Counted from the first letter of the stretch, positions 35,445 through 48,119 are shown. The stretch is DNA of 64,000 bases from Trichosphaerium sp. ATCC 40318 (GCA_038496445.1 JALMLS010000304.1:62001-126000), one strand, 5' to 3'. The notes: generated from the letters alone by a model not told the origin. Numbers and translations: made by a program.

Positions 35445-38400
35445 TTACCATCCAGCACCTTGAACTCTAGATCTTTTTTTTTTCTTACCAGTTTTGTTTT
35501 TCTCTGGAACTTTCGTTGAAGAAGGTTGGGGTTCTTTTTGATTGGTAGTCACATTCTTAAGCCTCAACGCCTTTACTAACTCCATATGATGTTTCATCAT
35601 AAATGTACTTTTTGACGACGTAGAACTAAGTGCCGGAGTGTTAGCATCAGTTTTGGTTACACGGAAAAAAAAAGTGTTTCTTGGTTTTCCAAAAAAAGTT
35701 CACATCAAGTTGTTGTAACTTACCCTCTTTCTTCCTCTACTACCATATAAAGCTTTATAGCAAGTTCATGATAAGGACATATTGGAGCCAAGTTATTATG
35801 CTCTGGATAGTCTCCTGGAATACGTTCATTGGTAACCAACTGACCTTCATTAAAAAACTGTTGGAGCAGCTATTAAAAAAGTAAGAAAAAGTCTTCAACA
35901 AAACACGTGAAAAACATACAGTTGGCGATCCAAGTTTTTCATTTTTAAACCATTTTCTAGCTGGACCATGTGATTTAGCACGTTCTTCATCCGACCAAGA
36001 ACTAATATCTATACCACGTTTTGAAGCAACATTGACAATATCATGTGTGGTGTCAATGCCATACTTATAAGTATCATCTTCTTTTCCACCCTTACCTAAA
36101 CATAAAATAAGAAAAAAACCAACATCTGGTGGTAGAAGTCTAGAGACCAATACTGATCTCTTTAATGCGTGTTGACCGTACCTCTTTTTGTGTGTCTATC
36201 TATAGCATACATTGGTATACCTTCAGGATGTCTACCAGCTAATATATCATCTTCAGGAGGATAACAAAATGACATCAATGAAGGAGCCACATTAATCTAA
36301 ATAAACTAAGTTTCAATCCACTACACTTTAAGTACCTCTGTAAGAGGCTCATCGATAAGGTAAGCTTGTCTAGTAAGGAGCAACAGTGCGTGAAATACAC
36401 GTAGACGACATCCAGACCCTCCACCAATCGCTTTTTTATTCATTGAATAGAGGGCATCTATTGCTTTTTTTGAAGCTTCAGAGGCTTCCATCTTTCTGTA
36501 TACTTTCCACAAGTGTTCCTCCCACATAGAGTTTCCTTTAGCATCTTTTACCATATAAATACGTTGAACTAAATAGATAGCATCTGGTTCTTTCTTTGAG
36601 TCTTTCTGAGCTTCGAGAATCAAACCACTTAATTGAAGTATCATTTGTGGCTTAACTGGCGTCAAATAGGCTTCCTTGAGAGACATCTTGCCGTTTTCTA
36701 CTGCTTTAATTCTTTCTCTGACTTGTAATAAACTCATACCACATACCTAGAAACATATTAATGCTAAGAGCATTGATGGTGATGATTGACGTACATCGTT
36801 AGTAACGCGACATTTTGGCAGACTTGCAAGAAGATGAGCTGCTCTTAATAACACTGTTCTTGCGTCGTTATCTTCGTATCCTTTATTTCCAGCTTGGTAG
36901 TTTAATTGCAACCATCTTTTATGGAAATCAAGCATCTTTGTAGGCAAAGAAACAGCAGTGAGGGATAAGTCTATAACGCAACATTAACAAGGCTCGTAAA
37001 AGAAACAATAAATATATTGTATACCTTCAGATGCAATAACTGTTAATCTGTCTATAGCTCGCCTACCCATACCAGACTGATCAAACTCAGCAGCCCAATA
37101 ACAAGCACTTTTTGGATCCGAACGTCTAATAGCTTTTTGTAGGCAAGACATTACCTAACACACGTGTGAACTTTCGAAAAAAATTAAACCACACAAAACG
37201 TACCTCATCTGTCCTGTATAAATGTAAAGTATGATTATTCTTTAGGTTACGTGGCTTTGTATTACCAACAATAGTAGGTGTACCAGTGACACTTCTAAAC
37301 TCATTTTTTGTATGTATCTCTATCGGTTTATCTTCAGGATGTGTCTAATCTTATTTAATTCTTACTTTGTTTTTCTTTTTCAAAGAAAAATCTTTTGTGA
37401 ACGTGATGAATAGCGTTGACAGCCGTGATTCTCTTTATAATAATAATCAAGTGATGACGTACTTGTTCTCGTTTTTCGATCAAACTTTGAAGACGCGCAA
37501 TAATTTCTGAGAACTCAGGGCGCTTAGAAGGATCATGATCCCAACAATTATATAGAAGGTTGCAATAGTCTTTTTGTTCTACTTGAGTAACTTCAGGTCT
37601 TTCTCCGCTAACAATACGGAAAGCAACATCTTTTACATTGCCTGTATCAATGAAAACCCGCCTTGAGAAACACAATTAGAACACCAGCAAACACTCAACA
37701 ACAAACAAACAAAAAAATAAGAAAATCGCACTTTGGTCCTTTGAACCCTTCTAGCACTTCATAAAGGCACATAGAGAACATATATACATCAGCTTTTGTG
37801 GTATAACCTTCAATAGGAAGACGTTCAATACGTGGTCTTAGAACCTCTGGCGCTGACATTCTCATATGGCCAGTAAAAGACAAAGGATCATCATCTTTAA
37901 ATAAACTGCCACCAAAGTCTAAAAACTAAAGTTACTAACAACCTTTATCACCACGTGACACTGTCAAAAGTAAACCAAAAAAAGTACCTGCTAGTTTCGC
38001 TGTAAAACCTCCTTCAGGGTGAGAGAATAAAAGTACGTTCATCAAGTGAAGATCACGATGATACACGCCGACAACGCTACAATTAGATTGTTTTTAGAAA
38101 CAAAATCATTCGAACTCTCGCTTACTCGTGGAGGTATTGAAGCGCTACAGCCGTTTCTAGAAGTATCGAGAGCCAGTTTTTCGATACGCTGTGAGCACTA
38201 GATGCTGTTAATGGAAACTCAACTTTAAACGTGTTACTTACACTGGAAAGCGTCTTGTCGCTTCTAATACGCGGAATGCATCAGTTTTTGATCGTTCTAG
38301 AACAAGATAACCCATTTTTTGGGAAACGACACAACCACCATAGTATTTGATGATATTTGGATGAGAACAAGCTTCCAGTACGCGCAACTCTCGTTTAAAT

Positions 38401-38699
38401 TCGTCCTGGTTAGAATTAGAGATTCAATACGATCTAATGCGCTAACAAAGTGTACCACGTACTAAATGGGAGTATTGAACACCTCCGGAGAGTTTAGACA
38501 CCTTTTTAAGGTTTGTTTGCTATAATTACTTTTAATTTAGCTCAACGTTTACTAAAATCACCTTAATAGCAACATCTACGCCATCAATAGTTGCTCCAAC
38601 AATAGACGCTGAAAATCCTTTGCCAATAGGCGTTTTTTTAGCCCTTGTAATTTTTATACCCTTAAACTGCGTTTTGAACATAATTCTAGGAGTTGCCAT
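35445..38699 (-). CDS. TKL protein kinase fused to a RarA/WRNIP1-like C-terminal domain
   Basis: The start is ATG 38699-38697 (MATPRIMFKTQF). The kinase domain has the glycine loop IGKGFSASIVG, lysine in DVAIKV, an HRD motif in YHRDLHLMNVLL, DFGGSLF, APEVLRPRIE, and CWDHDPSKRPEFSEI at the end. All catalytic residues are present, so it should be active. After the kinase an intron joins KREQ to THPEDKPIEIH in frame. The following region (LYRTDEVMSCLQKAIRRSDP, ACYWAAEFDQSG, RAIDRLTVIASEDLSLT, then IPMYAIDRHTKRGKG) resembles the C-terminal domain of RarA/MgsA/WRNIP1 clamp-loader-like ATPases, without their AAA+ core. A basic tail ends at a TAA at 35447-35445. Replication-stress signalling is a guess from the domain pair. 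Confidence 0.82.
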
Positions 38700-40112
38700 G
38701 GTTGTGTTATAAGTATACAAAATTGTGTTGAAGTTTTCACTTAAATCATGCCAACGTGTAGGTTGTAAAACCACGCAACTTTTCGCTTTCTGAATAAATT
38801 CTCATATCAGGAGCACAAACTATACTTTGAGGGTCTTGTATCGCGGCGACTACTAAACGCCTTTAGTATTAATAGCGAATCCAATAGCAGGTTTTGTGTA
38901 GTGTACCATGGATGGCACTATGTTGCTGTAAAGACCAACTTTATAAGCCTTAATGAATTACAAAACGGTACAACTCCTGCTCTCGACACTTGGTCCATAT
39001 AAAATGACATGACATGTACGACACCCCACAGGATTGCAAGCGCAGTGATTATCACGAATAGGCGCTGAGAGATAAAAAATGCTACTTGTACAAACACTGA
39101 AGCCATACCTCATAAGAAAAAGTAATGGTCGCGTAATAACCACCATGTGTAGTTTGACCACAGAATAAAAACGCAAAGCACAATATCAGCTTGCACAGTA
39201 TTCGTTTTCTATCCTTGTTTTGTTGTAAACAAAGTCAACAACATCACAACTTACATTTGTTTTTTGAAACCTATGCAATTTATCTGAAAAATTTCAGTGA
39301 ACTGTTAAAAATAAGTTAGAGTACACGCCAATGGTTAAACAGTGGCAAGGCGCTCAAAAAAAGTTGTCTCTTTTTTTCACTTCACACGTAGAGCCATCGT
39401 GAAGTCGGCTGAAATTATGATCTTAACATGAAAATTGTTTGCGTCAACACTTCACCTCAGAGTTGTTGATTTCCCCATTACACCCCGTTAAACAAGAGCT
39501 ATGCTTTGTGATCAGTGTACTTCTCGCAGTTATTAGAGAGATCATCATACAACTTAGCGAGCGCAGAGAATGTATTATTTTGACTGTATTGATTCGCTAC
39601 AAAGTCACAACAGCTTTTGTGCTTTATCATACTGCGAGAAGTCATCAATACTCTTATTTTCGCTGTAATAGGGTTTGTACGCAGAAGGGACATAGGACTT
39701 GTAGTTGAAGTAGACAAAAGGTTACCTGGTTTTTGTTGATGGGCTAAGACAAAACCAGCACTGTGCTACCTACTTTTATATCGTCACTGTTGCATCACAT
39801 ATTTTTACAAACAAGATCACAACATACTTTTTATGCTAAGAACTTTACCGTAAACCAAAAAACTTGGAATTTTTCACGAAATACATACCAAAGAGCAAAG
39901 AGAAGTACTCGAAATATCATTGTAGTTTAACTACTAAACGTTCTAGGTATATTCTAACCATATTTTTTCAGCATCACTTTTCTCTATGAGATATTTAGGC
40001 GAAACAGCAATCTAGAAGAATAAATGTGATTTAGTTCACTTCTCAAAATATCACAAAACTCAAAACTATCCAACGTAAACAACACCTCACGAATTCTTCA
40101 ACATAAACCCTG
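38700..40112. other. Intergenic stretch, no convincing gene
   Basis: About 1.4 kb upstream of the kinase gene and upstream of the small cysteine-rich peptide gene. Open stretches of 60-90 codons occur on both strands (for example minus 38918-39176, with several cysteines), but none has a signal peptide, splice pattern or family resemblance I trust. Parts may be 5' exons of the kinase (near 38,760-38,860). Confidence 0.35.
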
Positions 40113-40515
40113 ATGAAAACTACTACTCTTATTGTCTTTGTACTTGCGGCTTTAACTTTCGCCTTGGCGGTCCAATCTAATGAGCTCAACGAAAGAGCTA
40201 AAAGAGCAACTGAGGTACACCCCTTTCCTTACCACATAGAATTCTTGTTCACACCATTTCTTTAGCAAGGACCATTGCTCTGTGGCGAAACCTGTGACAC
40301 AAATGGATGGTGTCCTCCTGGATGGCGTAAACGCGGTCGCGAAAAGCGCGGTCAATGTACGTAACAATGACAACAGGTATCCGAATGTTGGTTGTACTTA
40401 CTTTTCGTTTTTTCAAGGTTCAACTGCATACTGCTACCCAGGATCTCCATTATGTTTCCGTATCAGAAGTGATAAATGGTGTTGCTGGAGTGAAGCAGCA
40501 TGTGGAGGTTGCTAA
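40113..40515 (+). CDS. Small secreted cysteine-rich peptide
   Basis: Three exons start at ATG 40113. MKTTTLIVFVLAALTFALAV is a clear signal peptide. A dibasic stretch (NERAKR) may be a propeptide cleavage site. The remaining roughly 65 residues hold ten cysteines (for example CGETCDTNGWCPPGWRKRG and DKWCCWSEAACGGC at the end), enough for five disulphides. Introns begin GTACAC and GTACGT and both splice in frame (ATEQ, GQCST); stop is 40513-40515. The fold is unknown. Such peptides serve as defence, antimicrobial, signalling or predation factors; the sequence does not say which. Confidence 0.8.
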
Positions 40516-40724
40516 GAGCCTCCCAAATCAGTGCTTGTCACCCTTTTATAATAAAAAAAGTTACTGAATAAATACTTTGTTTGTTCATCTCCTGTTGCTT
40601 GATAAGAGTCTACAAGTTATCGTATCAATAAGAAAAAACTCGAAAATAACAACCAATAGTTTATCTGAATTCGGTTACGCGAACACTGTTAAGCCATTGT
40701 TTTGATGCTCTGTTCCATTCCAGC

Positions 40725-40946
40725 ATGCATCATGCTGTTAATGCGTTGCTTTTTTGTCTACTATGCTTCTACACCGTCCACATCGGAAGAGAGTTTCGTA
40801 CAACACTGCCAGAAAATAAACCACTATTATTCACTAACCTCAGAGTGTGGAGTGTATGTAGCTCAGTTTGGAAACGATTCGATTGTAACTGTTTTAAAAA
40901 ACAAATCTCGATTGGCACGTGTTTAACATTAAAATGCTTAAAATAG
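40725..40946 (+). CDS. Possible small secreted cysteine-containing protein
   Basis: A 73-codon open frame starts MHHAVNALLFCLLCFYTV, which looks like a signal peptide. The C-terminal half has five cysteines (VCSSVWKRFDCNCFKKQ; GTCLTLKCLK). Its position next to another cysteine-rich secreted peptide gene supports it, but the frame is short, overlaps another open frame, and has no family match. It may be noncoding. Confidence 0.3.
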   Translation: MHHAVNALLFCLLCFYTVHIGREFRTTLPENKPLLFTNLRVWSVCSSVWKRFDCNCFKKQISIGTCLTLKCLK

Positions 40947-41488
40947 GCGGATGGATCAAAAAAAAAGCCTTTCGGAAGTATCGAAAGACCCACACTCAAC
41001 GAAACATCTGAAACTCACGTAGTGTGCGTAGCTGAAACGTTAAAGGGCACACGAAAGATGAGAATACGTGTAAGAGAGACGTGGCCTTAGTTGTAGGATA
41101 GTAGCGTAATTTATTAGCGACATACGTAATACATTCAGAGAATACATTTGTGTATTTCGTCAAAATTCACAATGAATGGAAAGAATGCATACTGAACATG
41201 GTGACGTTGCACGTTACAGTAGCAGGTACTTATACACGTTTTTGTGGCTTTTTACTACCCGACAGCTTGTTTCTTCATATTCACGTAAAACAATAGGAAA
41301 CAAATAGCAATTTAATGTTTCACCCACAAAGTTCATTGGTTCATAGGTATAAATTTTGGCCGTGATAATCTTCTCTAACATGTCAAATACTAAGGTGTCG
41401 AGTCTCAACTAGAACTGTTCGATGTCTTTCGGCTCAACCAGAGCAATGTGGTCTACTCGATATTTAGAAACTAGTGTCCTGTTGAAAA

Positions 41489-41851
41489 ATGCTACAACAG
41501 CACAGTTATTCTTACCATAAATATCATCCACTCGTAGACTTTAGGAATCCACAAGAGCATTTTGAGAAATTGGTCCCAAAAGGCACTTGCTGTGGACATC
41601 AACTAGTTGATGTTCTACTAAATTGCAAGCCATTTGGATTTGGAAGGACATCAGAAGGTGGACTTTGTGGTCGTACAGATTGTCCAGCAAGTGTAGTACA
41701 TGTTGTCCTCAAATTGTTTTTCGTAGGTACTGAAGGAGGTGTTGTGGATAACGTGGAATGTAAACTTTGTTGTTACATGAATACTCGGAACCGTATGTGC
41801 TTTTGCTCGCCTGGTGTTACCAAACATTTTAATTCTGTAACCGATTACTGA
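41489..41851 (+). CDS. Cysteine-rich small protein, possibly with a missing upstream exon
   Basis: The open frame contains KGTCCGHQLVDVLLNCKPFG, GLCGRTDCPAS, VECKLCCYMNTRNRMCFCSP and ends at 41849-41851. An intron (about 41691-41729, GTGTAG...TTCGTAG) joining PAS to TEGG in frame fits better than straight read-through. The exon may begin after the acceptor CACTCGTAG near 41540, with a signal peptide on an upstream exon I could not fix. With about eleven cysteines it looks like a secreted disulphide-rich protein, the third in this cluster. Confidence 0.5.
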   Translation: MLQQHSYSYHKYHPLVDFRNPQEHFEKLVPKGTCCGHQLVDVLLNCKPFGFGRTSEGGLCGRTDCPASVVHVVLKLFFVGTEGGVVDNVECKLCCYMNTRNRMCFCSPGVTKHFNSVTDY

Positions 41852-42509
41852 TATTATTAATGAAGGCAGTAAATCTTGTTTTCGCAATATTCTAAATAAA
41901 ACTTACAAACAGAGAAGTCCCATCGAGTATTATTCATTTGTCTGTCTTGGGACCAATCGTTACAACTTTAGTTGTAAGGTCAGTTTTATTACCATTGCAG
42001 TTTGTATGTTAGCACTACTATTAGATGTGTGCTTCATTACACAAAATACCAATCATGTTAAAGCGCTTTCAATCCTTCGCTAGTACCAAGAACCTCATTT
42101 AACACTTTTTGTTTTGGAAAAGTTGGTAAGGTGCGCAAATATTCGAACATAAATGGAAATTTGTTCTCCAAACTCCAGCCAACTTCTGTTATTTTGTACA
42201 TGTCTAAGCCTGATGTATATCACAAGGTAGTCGCTTGTATAAACGTGCCAACGCTCTAATACAGTAGTCGATAAAAGACACTGATTGAATGGCTTGTTTC
42301 ATGAACATAATCTTGTACATTCAAGAACCCAATGGGTACATACAATTTCGTTGAACAAGTTAATATTTGAGGAGAACCTACACTCCTACGAAGCAAGCTT
42401 TTATACTCTTACAACTTGTCAAAGAGGTGGGGAATCTAAGTCTGACTTAATGCATAAAACCCACTAAGTCTGTTAGTCTTATTTTCGCTATTTCTCAACA
42501 TAATATACA
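41852..42509. other. Intergenic stretch
   Basis: I see no supported gene here. Short open frames (for example plus 42285-42467) lack any motif. The stretch probably contains the 3' flank of the cysteine-rich gene and the promoter of the small membrane protein. Confidence 0.35.
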
Positions 42510-42815
42510 ATGCGCCTCGAATTTTTAATACCAGGCGTAATACTATTCGCAATTATGGCCTGTTTGCACTTCAGTTTCTTCCTTTACAAAACAGTTTGTA
42601 GAGCTTCTACAGGGTACCAGGGCATCGATGAGAATACTGGGAGAGATATACCAATAAGCCATTGCGAGTTGCACTTTTTTATGGGCATGGTTTGGGAATG
42701 TCTTATTAAAGACGGCTATACTACTTTTTCTAGCCTTTTAATATGGCTTGGTGTCGTTCTTGTTTTAGATGCAATAGTTGGTGGAATTTTTGTAATCCTA
42801 GCGTTCACTTTGTAA
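42510..42815 (+). CDS. Small two-helix membrane protein of unknown function
   Basis: A single-exon frame of 101 residues begins MRLEFLIPGVILFAIMACLH, the first membrane segment. A polar loop with CRASTGYQGIDENTGRD and HCELHF follows, and a second long membrane segment ends the protein (LLIWLGVVLVLDAIVGGIFV). The start codon lies close behind a stretch of non-coding sequence and the stop is followed by AATAATAAA-type polyA sequence. I do not recognise the family. Confidence 0.6.
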   Translation: MRLEFLIPGVILFAIMACLHFSFFLYKTVCRASTGYQGIDENTGRDIPISHCELHFFMGMVWECLIKDGYTTFSSLLIWLGVVLVLDAIVGGIFVILAFTL

Positions 42816-43430
42816 ATAATAATAAACATGTACGCTACAGTTATGTTTTAATGTTATTTTGGGAATATTTCCAATTTCAAATGCACAAGCACCTAACTCA
42901 TACAGTTGAAAGTTAGTATCTAAACCTACCAGGCAGCATCACTTTTATGACAGTTTCGAGAATTTAAAGGCGATTTCGAGAATCTTTAAGACGTTTTTAC
43001 TCACCTCAGAACCATCTTACACTTCAATCGTTACTTTTAACATGTAGCTATGATGCAATACTTATAGATGGCCAAAGTTATTTGCATTTCGTTTGTGATG
43101 TATCGAGGAAAAGTACCGACAGTCAAAGCAATTTTTTTCCAACCGTCCAAACAATTACTGAATTTCTGAAACTGTTTCAAAAGCGATGCTGCCCTCCTAC
43201 TTGTTGAACTAAGACGCCAAAACAATAAAGACTATACTAGCTCATTGTAAGCTACTCGGCGAACTCTTCAATGAGATGATTACCACATGGAATATCTGAA
43301 AAACGTGATTCGAATTCGTTCGTGTATAAGTAAAGCACCGTCAGTTAAGCGGTAATTAAAGCTACACGGTACTGATTTTCGAGTTTTTACGCTTTTCCAC
43401 TCGCGTAGCCCTCGTTCAACAGATTAAATT
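42816..43430. other. Intergenic stretch
   Basis: This holds the 3' flank of the two-helix protein and the upstream region of the surface protein gene. No credible gene is seen on either strand. Confidence 0.4.
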
Positions 43431-45993
43431 ATGCGTTCTAATTCAAAAAACGCATTGTTATCATTGATATACTTTTCGGCCTTTGTTTATGTAGCTTATA
43501 CACAAATAACACGTGCGTATCGAAAAAACAAAATTTGTGATAGAAACTTTGTTTTCTAACTTGTTTGCTTTACAGTAAATACAAGTGATGGTCACGCGTG
43601 TGGTGTTATCATTTCGTGTTATACCGAAGAAACAGAAGCTAGTATTGTCGAATTAGCGAACCCATCAATACTGTTTACAGATCCAATGAAATCTAGATGG
43701 CTGGATATAAAGCGAAATGTAACAGTTAGAGCAGGTTGGTCATTCAATTCATCGAGTTATGGTAACCCTTTTATTAGTCACCCCAGGCGTAGTGGTATCG
43801 TGTAATGACATAGCGATCATTTCAGGATCCAAATACACCCTAACACTCGAAGGATTCACACTTAGCGGGTGTTCTCCTCTTGTTTTAGAACTCGAAGAAT
43901 TAGTACTTTTGTATGAGACCTAGTTTTTAATTATGAGTGTTAATATTCTTTTGTAGCGATGTTACCTTTCTAAATGCAAAATCTACGTTTGAGGTAAACA
44001 AAGCGTGCGTGCGAGACAAAAAAGTTTGGTTGATTTTTCCCAAAATGTTGAATTATCTTCAGCTACAGTTTTGGAAGGTCAGGTGGCCCACAAAGATCAG
44101 AACTTTAGTTTAGGCGGCTGGTTTTGGGTTTTAATTCTATATTTTTCGCAACTCCGCACGTGCATCGATAAATGTGTCACTCAAAAAAAGAACAAACCTT
44201 TGCGACTCGAAATATAATGGCGAATAATAATAATTAAAATTAGGAAACAAGTAGTTATACGTAACTCTGCCTTCATCAATAATAATGTCGAAATTCTTAT
44301 TGATTTATCTCATGTCAATATTTTCAATGTGATAGGAAGTCGATTCATAGGCAATGTGGCCCAAAAAGGTATCGGATCAACTTTTCCACTTTTAACAATC
44401 AAATATTGTTTTCTGATTCTTTTCCGATCTAGCTGGTTCAGCTTTCTTTATTCATGCCAATACCTTCACACTTGTATGTGAATACGCGTACCAGTAATAT
44501 AACTGATAAAATGTATAGGTTAAGGACTGTTTGTTTGAATCTAATGTTGCAAGAGGCGGTACAACTTTCTACTAAATAGAACTTCTGCTTACTTTTTGAA
44601 TACTGCTTCTATCTAAAGCGATTAATAAGTTAATACGTTATAGGACGAGGAGGAGCACTAGTATTTGACAACGCAGTAGAAGTGCTTATTTCTCAATCTA
44701 CATTTGTGAACAACAAAATTATAGATTCTAATAGTACATCTGAATGTTTTGGTAAAGTCTCGTTACAAGGAATGCAATTTATTAAAACATGTTAGGAGCG
44801 GCCATTTATTTGGACACACAAAACGCAACGATTGAATCATGTGTTTTTGACAGCAATAACTGGTAAACACTTGATCTTTTTGTACATGTTAACTCAATAT
44901 CTCATTAGCACTTTTAACGCCAATGGAGGATCCATTAAAATTGATCCATTCTTCCATAATGGCGCAAAGCAAGCGTTCTTTCCTTCCAATTTATATCTTA
45001 AGTACGTATGCTCTTTTCCATTTATACCTAATGTCAATGACAGCAACACTGTTTTTTATGGAAGCGAAGGTTAGATACTTTAAAATAATAGAAACTCTTC
45101 TCACGTGATTGTAGCAACTAATGGATCCGAAGTCGATTGTACAGTAGGATTCGTTGGAAAGTTAGAAGCTAATAATGTGACAATTGGCTCTGGGGTAAAA
45201 GAATTCTTAAGCGGAAGGGCTTGTGACCCACGTACTAGTTTTTTTAATTTGGGTTGCCGAAAACTAACTTTAGTAGTTGTTTGCTCAAACACTGACTGCT
45301 TGGATTGTCAATCAGCAAACTGTGTTCTCTCTGTAGACGTAATTAATCCTGTAGAGGTTATAATAAGTGAATCAGTTGTTATACAGGGTAGTTATACGAA
45401 TTTAAAACAACTCACTGTAGTACTATCAAATGACTTGCAAACAACTTTATTTATACAAGGTTAGTTAGACACAAATGTTGCCTTCTTAATTATATTTTAG
45501 ACTGTTTGGTGACCAAAGAGGATAGTTCTTATATTGTAGATGCTTCAATGATTACAAAGGCCAATAATTATACCATACTTGCAGTAGAACAAGGTTGCTT
45601 TATAGGAAATGCCACAAAACAAGTTGAAATAAGCAAGCCTGATTGCCTCTCTGCTGAGTTACAAAAAACACCTACTAAGTTAGCATTGAAAGAGTTGATT
45701 ACAATAACATTAATAAGTTTAGGTTTCATGTACTATTCTCACTTCGTCATGAATGTGATGTCGGTGCCAGTGGCTCCAAGATTGGTGCCAGTAGCTCCAA
45801 CATTGGTGTTATCATTGGTATTACTTTAGGTGTTTTGTTGATAGTAAGCTTGTTTTCTCTTTTTTTTTCTTTTTTTCTACTTTCAAATCTAATGGCGTAC
45901 TAGGTTGTTGTCATTCTTGTTCTTATTGTTGTACTGGTTCCATCAGTAAATCACGCTGTTTTACCATGGAGATTTCAAAGAAGAAGTAATTGA
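43431..45993 (+). CDS. Secreted/anchored surface protein with beta-helix-like repeats
   Basis: ATG 43431 opens a hydrophobic N-terminus (LLSLIYFSAFVYVAYTQ), a signal peptide. An intron joins TQIT to NTSDGHACGV. The middle exons (43.6-45.1 kb) give short hydrophobic strands with Asn, Gly and small residues, including FVNNKII-type phrases typical of right-handed parallel beta-helices. A cysteine-containing part follows (CSNTDCLDCQSANCVLSV). A small internal duplication (GASGSKIGASSSNIG) leads into a single membrane helix (VIIGITLGVLLIVVVILVL) and a short basic tail, stop 45991-45993. I infer a type I surface protein. Several middle exons are only roughly placed. It resembles the minus-strand gene at 56.6-60.0 kb in overall plan. 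Confidence 0.65.
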
Positions 45994-46329
45994 TAGCCGA
46001 GAATAGATGATACAACCACTCTATTGTAATTATCAAGGTCAGCTGCTGCCAATCGTTGTAAGCAACAAGATATTTTATGAACTTGATAACCCAGTTGTCT
46101 CCCTTTGTGGCGAACAGTTCAATATCACTTCGACATTTGTTCGACTTTTGTTTCGACATTTTACTTAGATAACCCCCGAACTTTGCACTTCTTGTATTGT
46201 AAAACCGCATTCAAGCTGAAATTAGGTGAATTTAAGGTATGATTTGTTAAGTTATTTGCCAACAGGACAAATTTAGTGCATCAAGTGCCACGTTGGACTA
46301 TATATCTTCGGCAAGTACTTGCTAAAACC

Positions 46330-47770
46330 ATGCATAACAGGATATCGACGGGTTTGTAGAATCATTACGAGTAACGACTTTATTAATATTTCGGGTAGCT
46401 AAAACAAACCCTGATGCACCTCAAATACCAGGTAGTGGTACTTTTTGGTTTCAATGCTGGTTTTGGCTAAATATAACGCTTACATTGATGAATAAGGTAC
46501 GCAATCGACGTATTATACACCAAAAAATAGATAGCAGTGCAGAGAGAACGTTTTATGTTTATTTGTTCGTAGGCATTCTTTCGAGGCGTATTTCCATATC
46601 CAATCGCCGTTAGCACCATACATATGGGCGTTACAGCACTATTGACGTGGGCAGCGACCAAAATCTATAAATTTCCAACAAAACAAGTTTCTTTCAAGAC
46701 AGAGGCGAAAATCTTTTGTTTCTCGCTTCTATTTTGTCTTAACATTATGTTGGGCAACCTAGCTATTCACTACCTATCTGTGAGCCTAGTACAAGTGCTA
46801 CGCTCTGTTATACCAGGTACATAAGCATAAACCGTCAAAACAAACCGAAGAAAAACTTTCGACGTCATTGTTGCGTAACTAAGAATAACTACACGCTAAC
46901 CGCATTGTAACAATAGGTTTTGCATTAGTTCTAACGTATTTATTCATTGGGAGAAGATATTCAACATCATATGTAGTAGCAGTAGTCGTTGTAGTTGCTG
47001 GCGTTGCTGTTGCATCGTATGGTGAAGATGAAAAGGAATTTAATGTGGTTAGTTTCGCAGTTCGCTCATTTTCTTTAAAAACTGGATTTCTGAAAAAAAA
47101 TAGGTTGGATTCTCTCTCACGATGTTTGTGTGTTTTCTATCCGCGTCAAAGTCGGTAGTAGCACAGTTGTTCCTGAAGCAATACCATTTTCACTCAATGG
47201 ACCTTCTATTTCGCATGACAGTACGTTTTACGCTCTTTTGATGTCAAATAACGATGTTAGCGTCTTGCATTTATGCAGATGATAATCTACGGTGCCATAA
47301 TGGGAGAGCACTCTGTACGTTGTTTTTCACCATGATCATGTGCTCTCTCTGACGTATCTTAGTCTATTATTAACATGATATATGAGTATTTTGGCACAAC
47401 GTCTTCTCCTCAAAGTCTTGTAGATTTACTCAAAGACTCTTCATTAATACTTTTATTACTTTTCAATGGTGTACTGGCTTTCTGTTTGAACTTTAGGTAC
47501 TTTTTTTTTCAGCTGCAAAGAATTCTGACATTTTGTAGTAATTTCATGACTACAAAAAAGACTTCTGCTCTTGCTGTGACTATTGGTGGTAATGTTAAGC
47601 ATGTAGCAACTATTGTATTATCTGTAATTCTATTCCGTAATCCAATTACAACATTGAACGGACTTGGTACTTTAGTTACTGTATCAGGTGCTGCATGGTA
47701 TAGTTGGATTGACTACTCGGAAAAACACCAAAAGCCTGTGATTGTTAATGAAAATAATGGTGCACATTAA
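46330..47770 (+). CDS. Triose-phosphate-transporter-family (SLC35-like) membrane carrier
   Basis: ATG 46330 begins a 22-base first exon (MHNRIST) joined to AKTNPDAPQIPGSGTFWFQC. Seven or eight more exons splice in frame. Family features are the opening FWLNITLTLMNKAFFRGVFP YPIAVSTIHM, the paired repeats, SVSLVQVLRSVIPG, SYVVAVVVVVAGVAVASYGE, SNFMTTKKTSALAVTIGGNVKHV and the ending LNGLGTLVTVSGAAWYSWID. About ten membrane helices are expected. Members exchange sugar phosphates or nucleotide sugars across the Golgi, ER or plastid membrane; KTSALAVTIGGNVK is typical of the SLC35E/TPT branch. The substrate cannot be told from sequence alone. Confidence 0.9.
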
Positions 47771-48119
47771 ACAATTAATTGTCCAGTTGTATCTTAATTG
47801 ATAAATACGTAATATTGTAACGAAGTTTTCAACCATGCATGGCCGACACAATACTCCGAGCCATCCGTTACCGGTATTGAACCCATGATGTAATTTGAGC
47901 GCTTTCAGGAACTTTAGCCTGAGCAAATTTTCTTCTCTTGGCTCCATTTGATTAGACTTCGGTTACAAAGTGTTAACGAATTTGGAAGTCCCTTCCTTCA
48001 ATGCTTCGTGTGGTGTCTATCTAGTGTGTTTGGTTTGTACTGTAGAGGTTCACTTAATGAAAAAAGTTGCTGTGGTCGTTCTTATTCCTTTCTTTCTCTG
48101 TTTTGTCTGTCAAGTTGCA
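47771..48119. other. Intergenic stretch between transporter and RRP41
   Basis: This contains the transporter's 3' flank and the promoter and 5' UTR of RRP41. Open frames on both strands have no supporting features. Confidence 0.4.

Noticed and set aside
38918-39176. Minus-strand open frames with several cysteines, possible further small secreted protein
   Set aside because: No signal peptide in the matching frame and no supported splice sites; evidence too thin to list as a gene.
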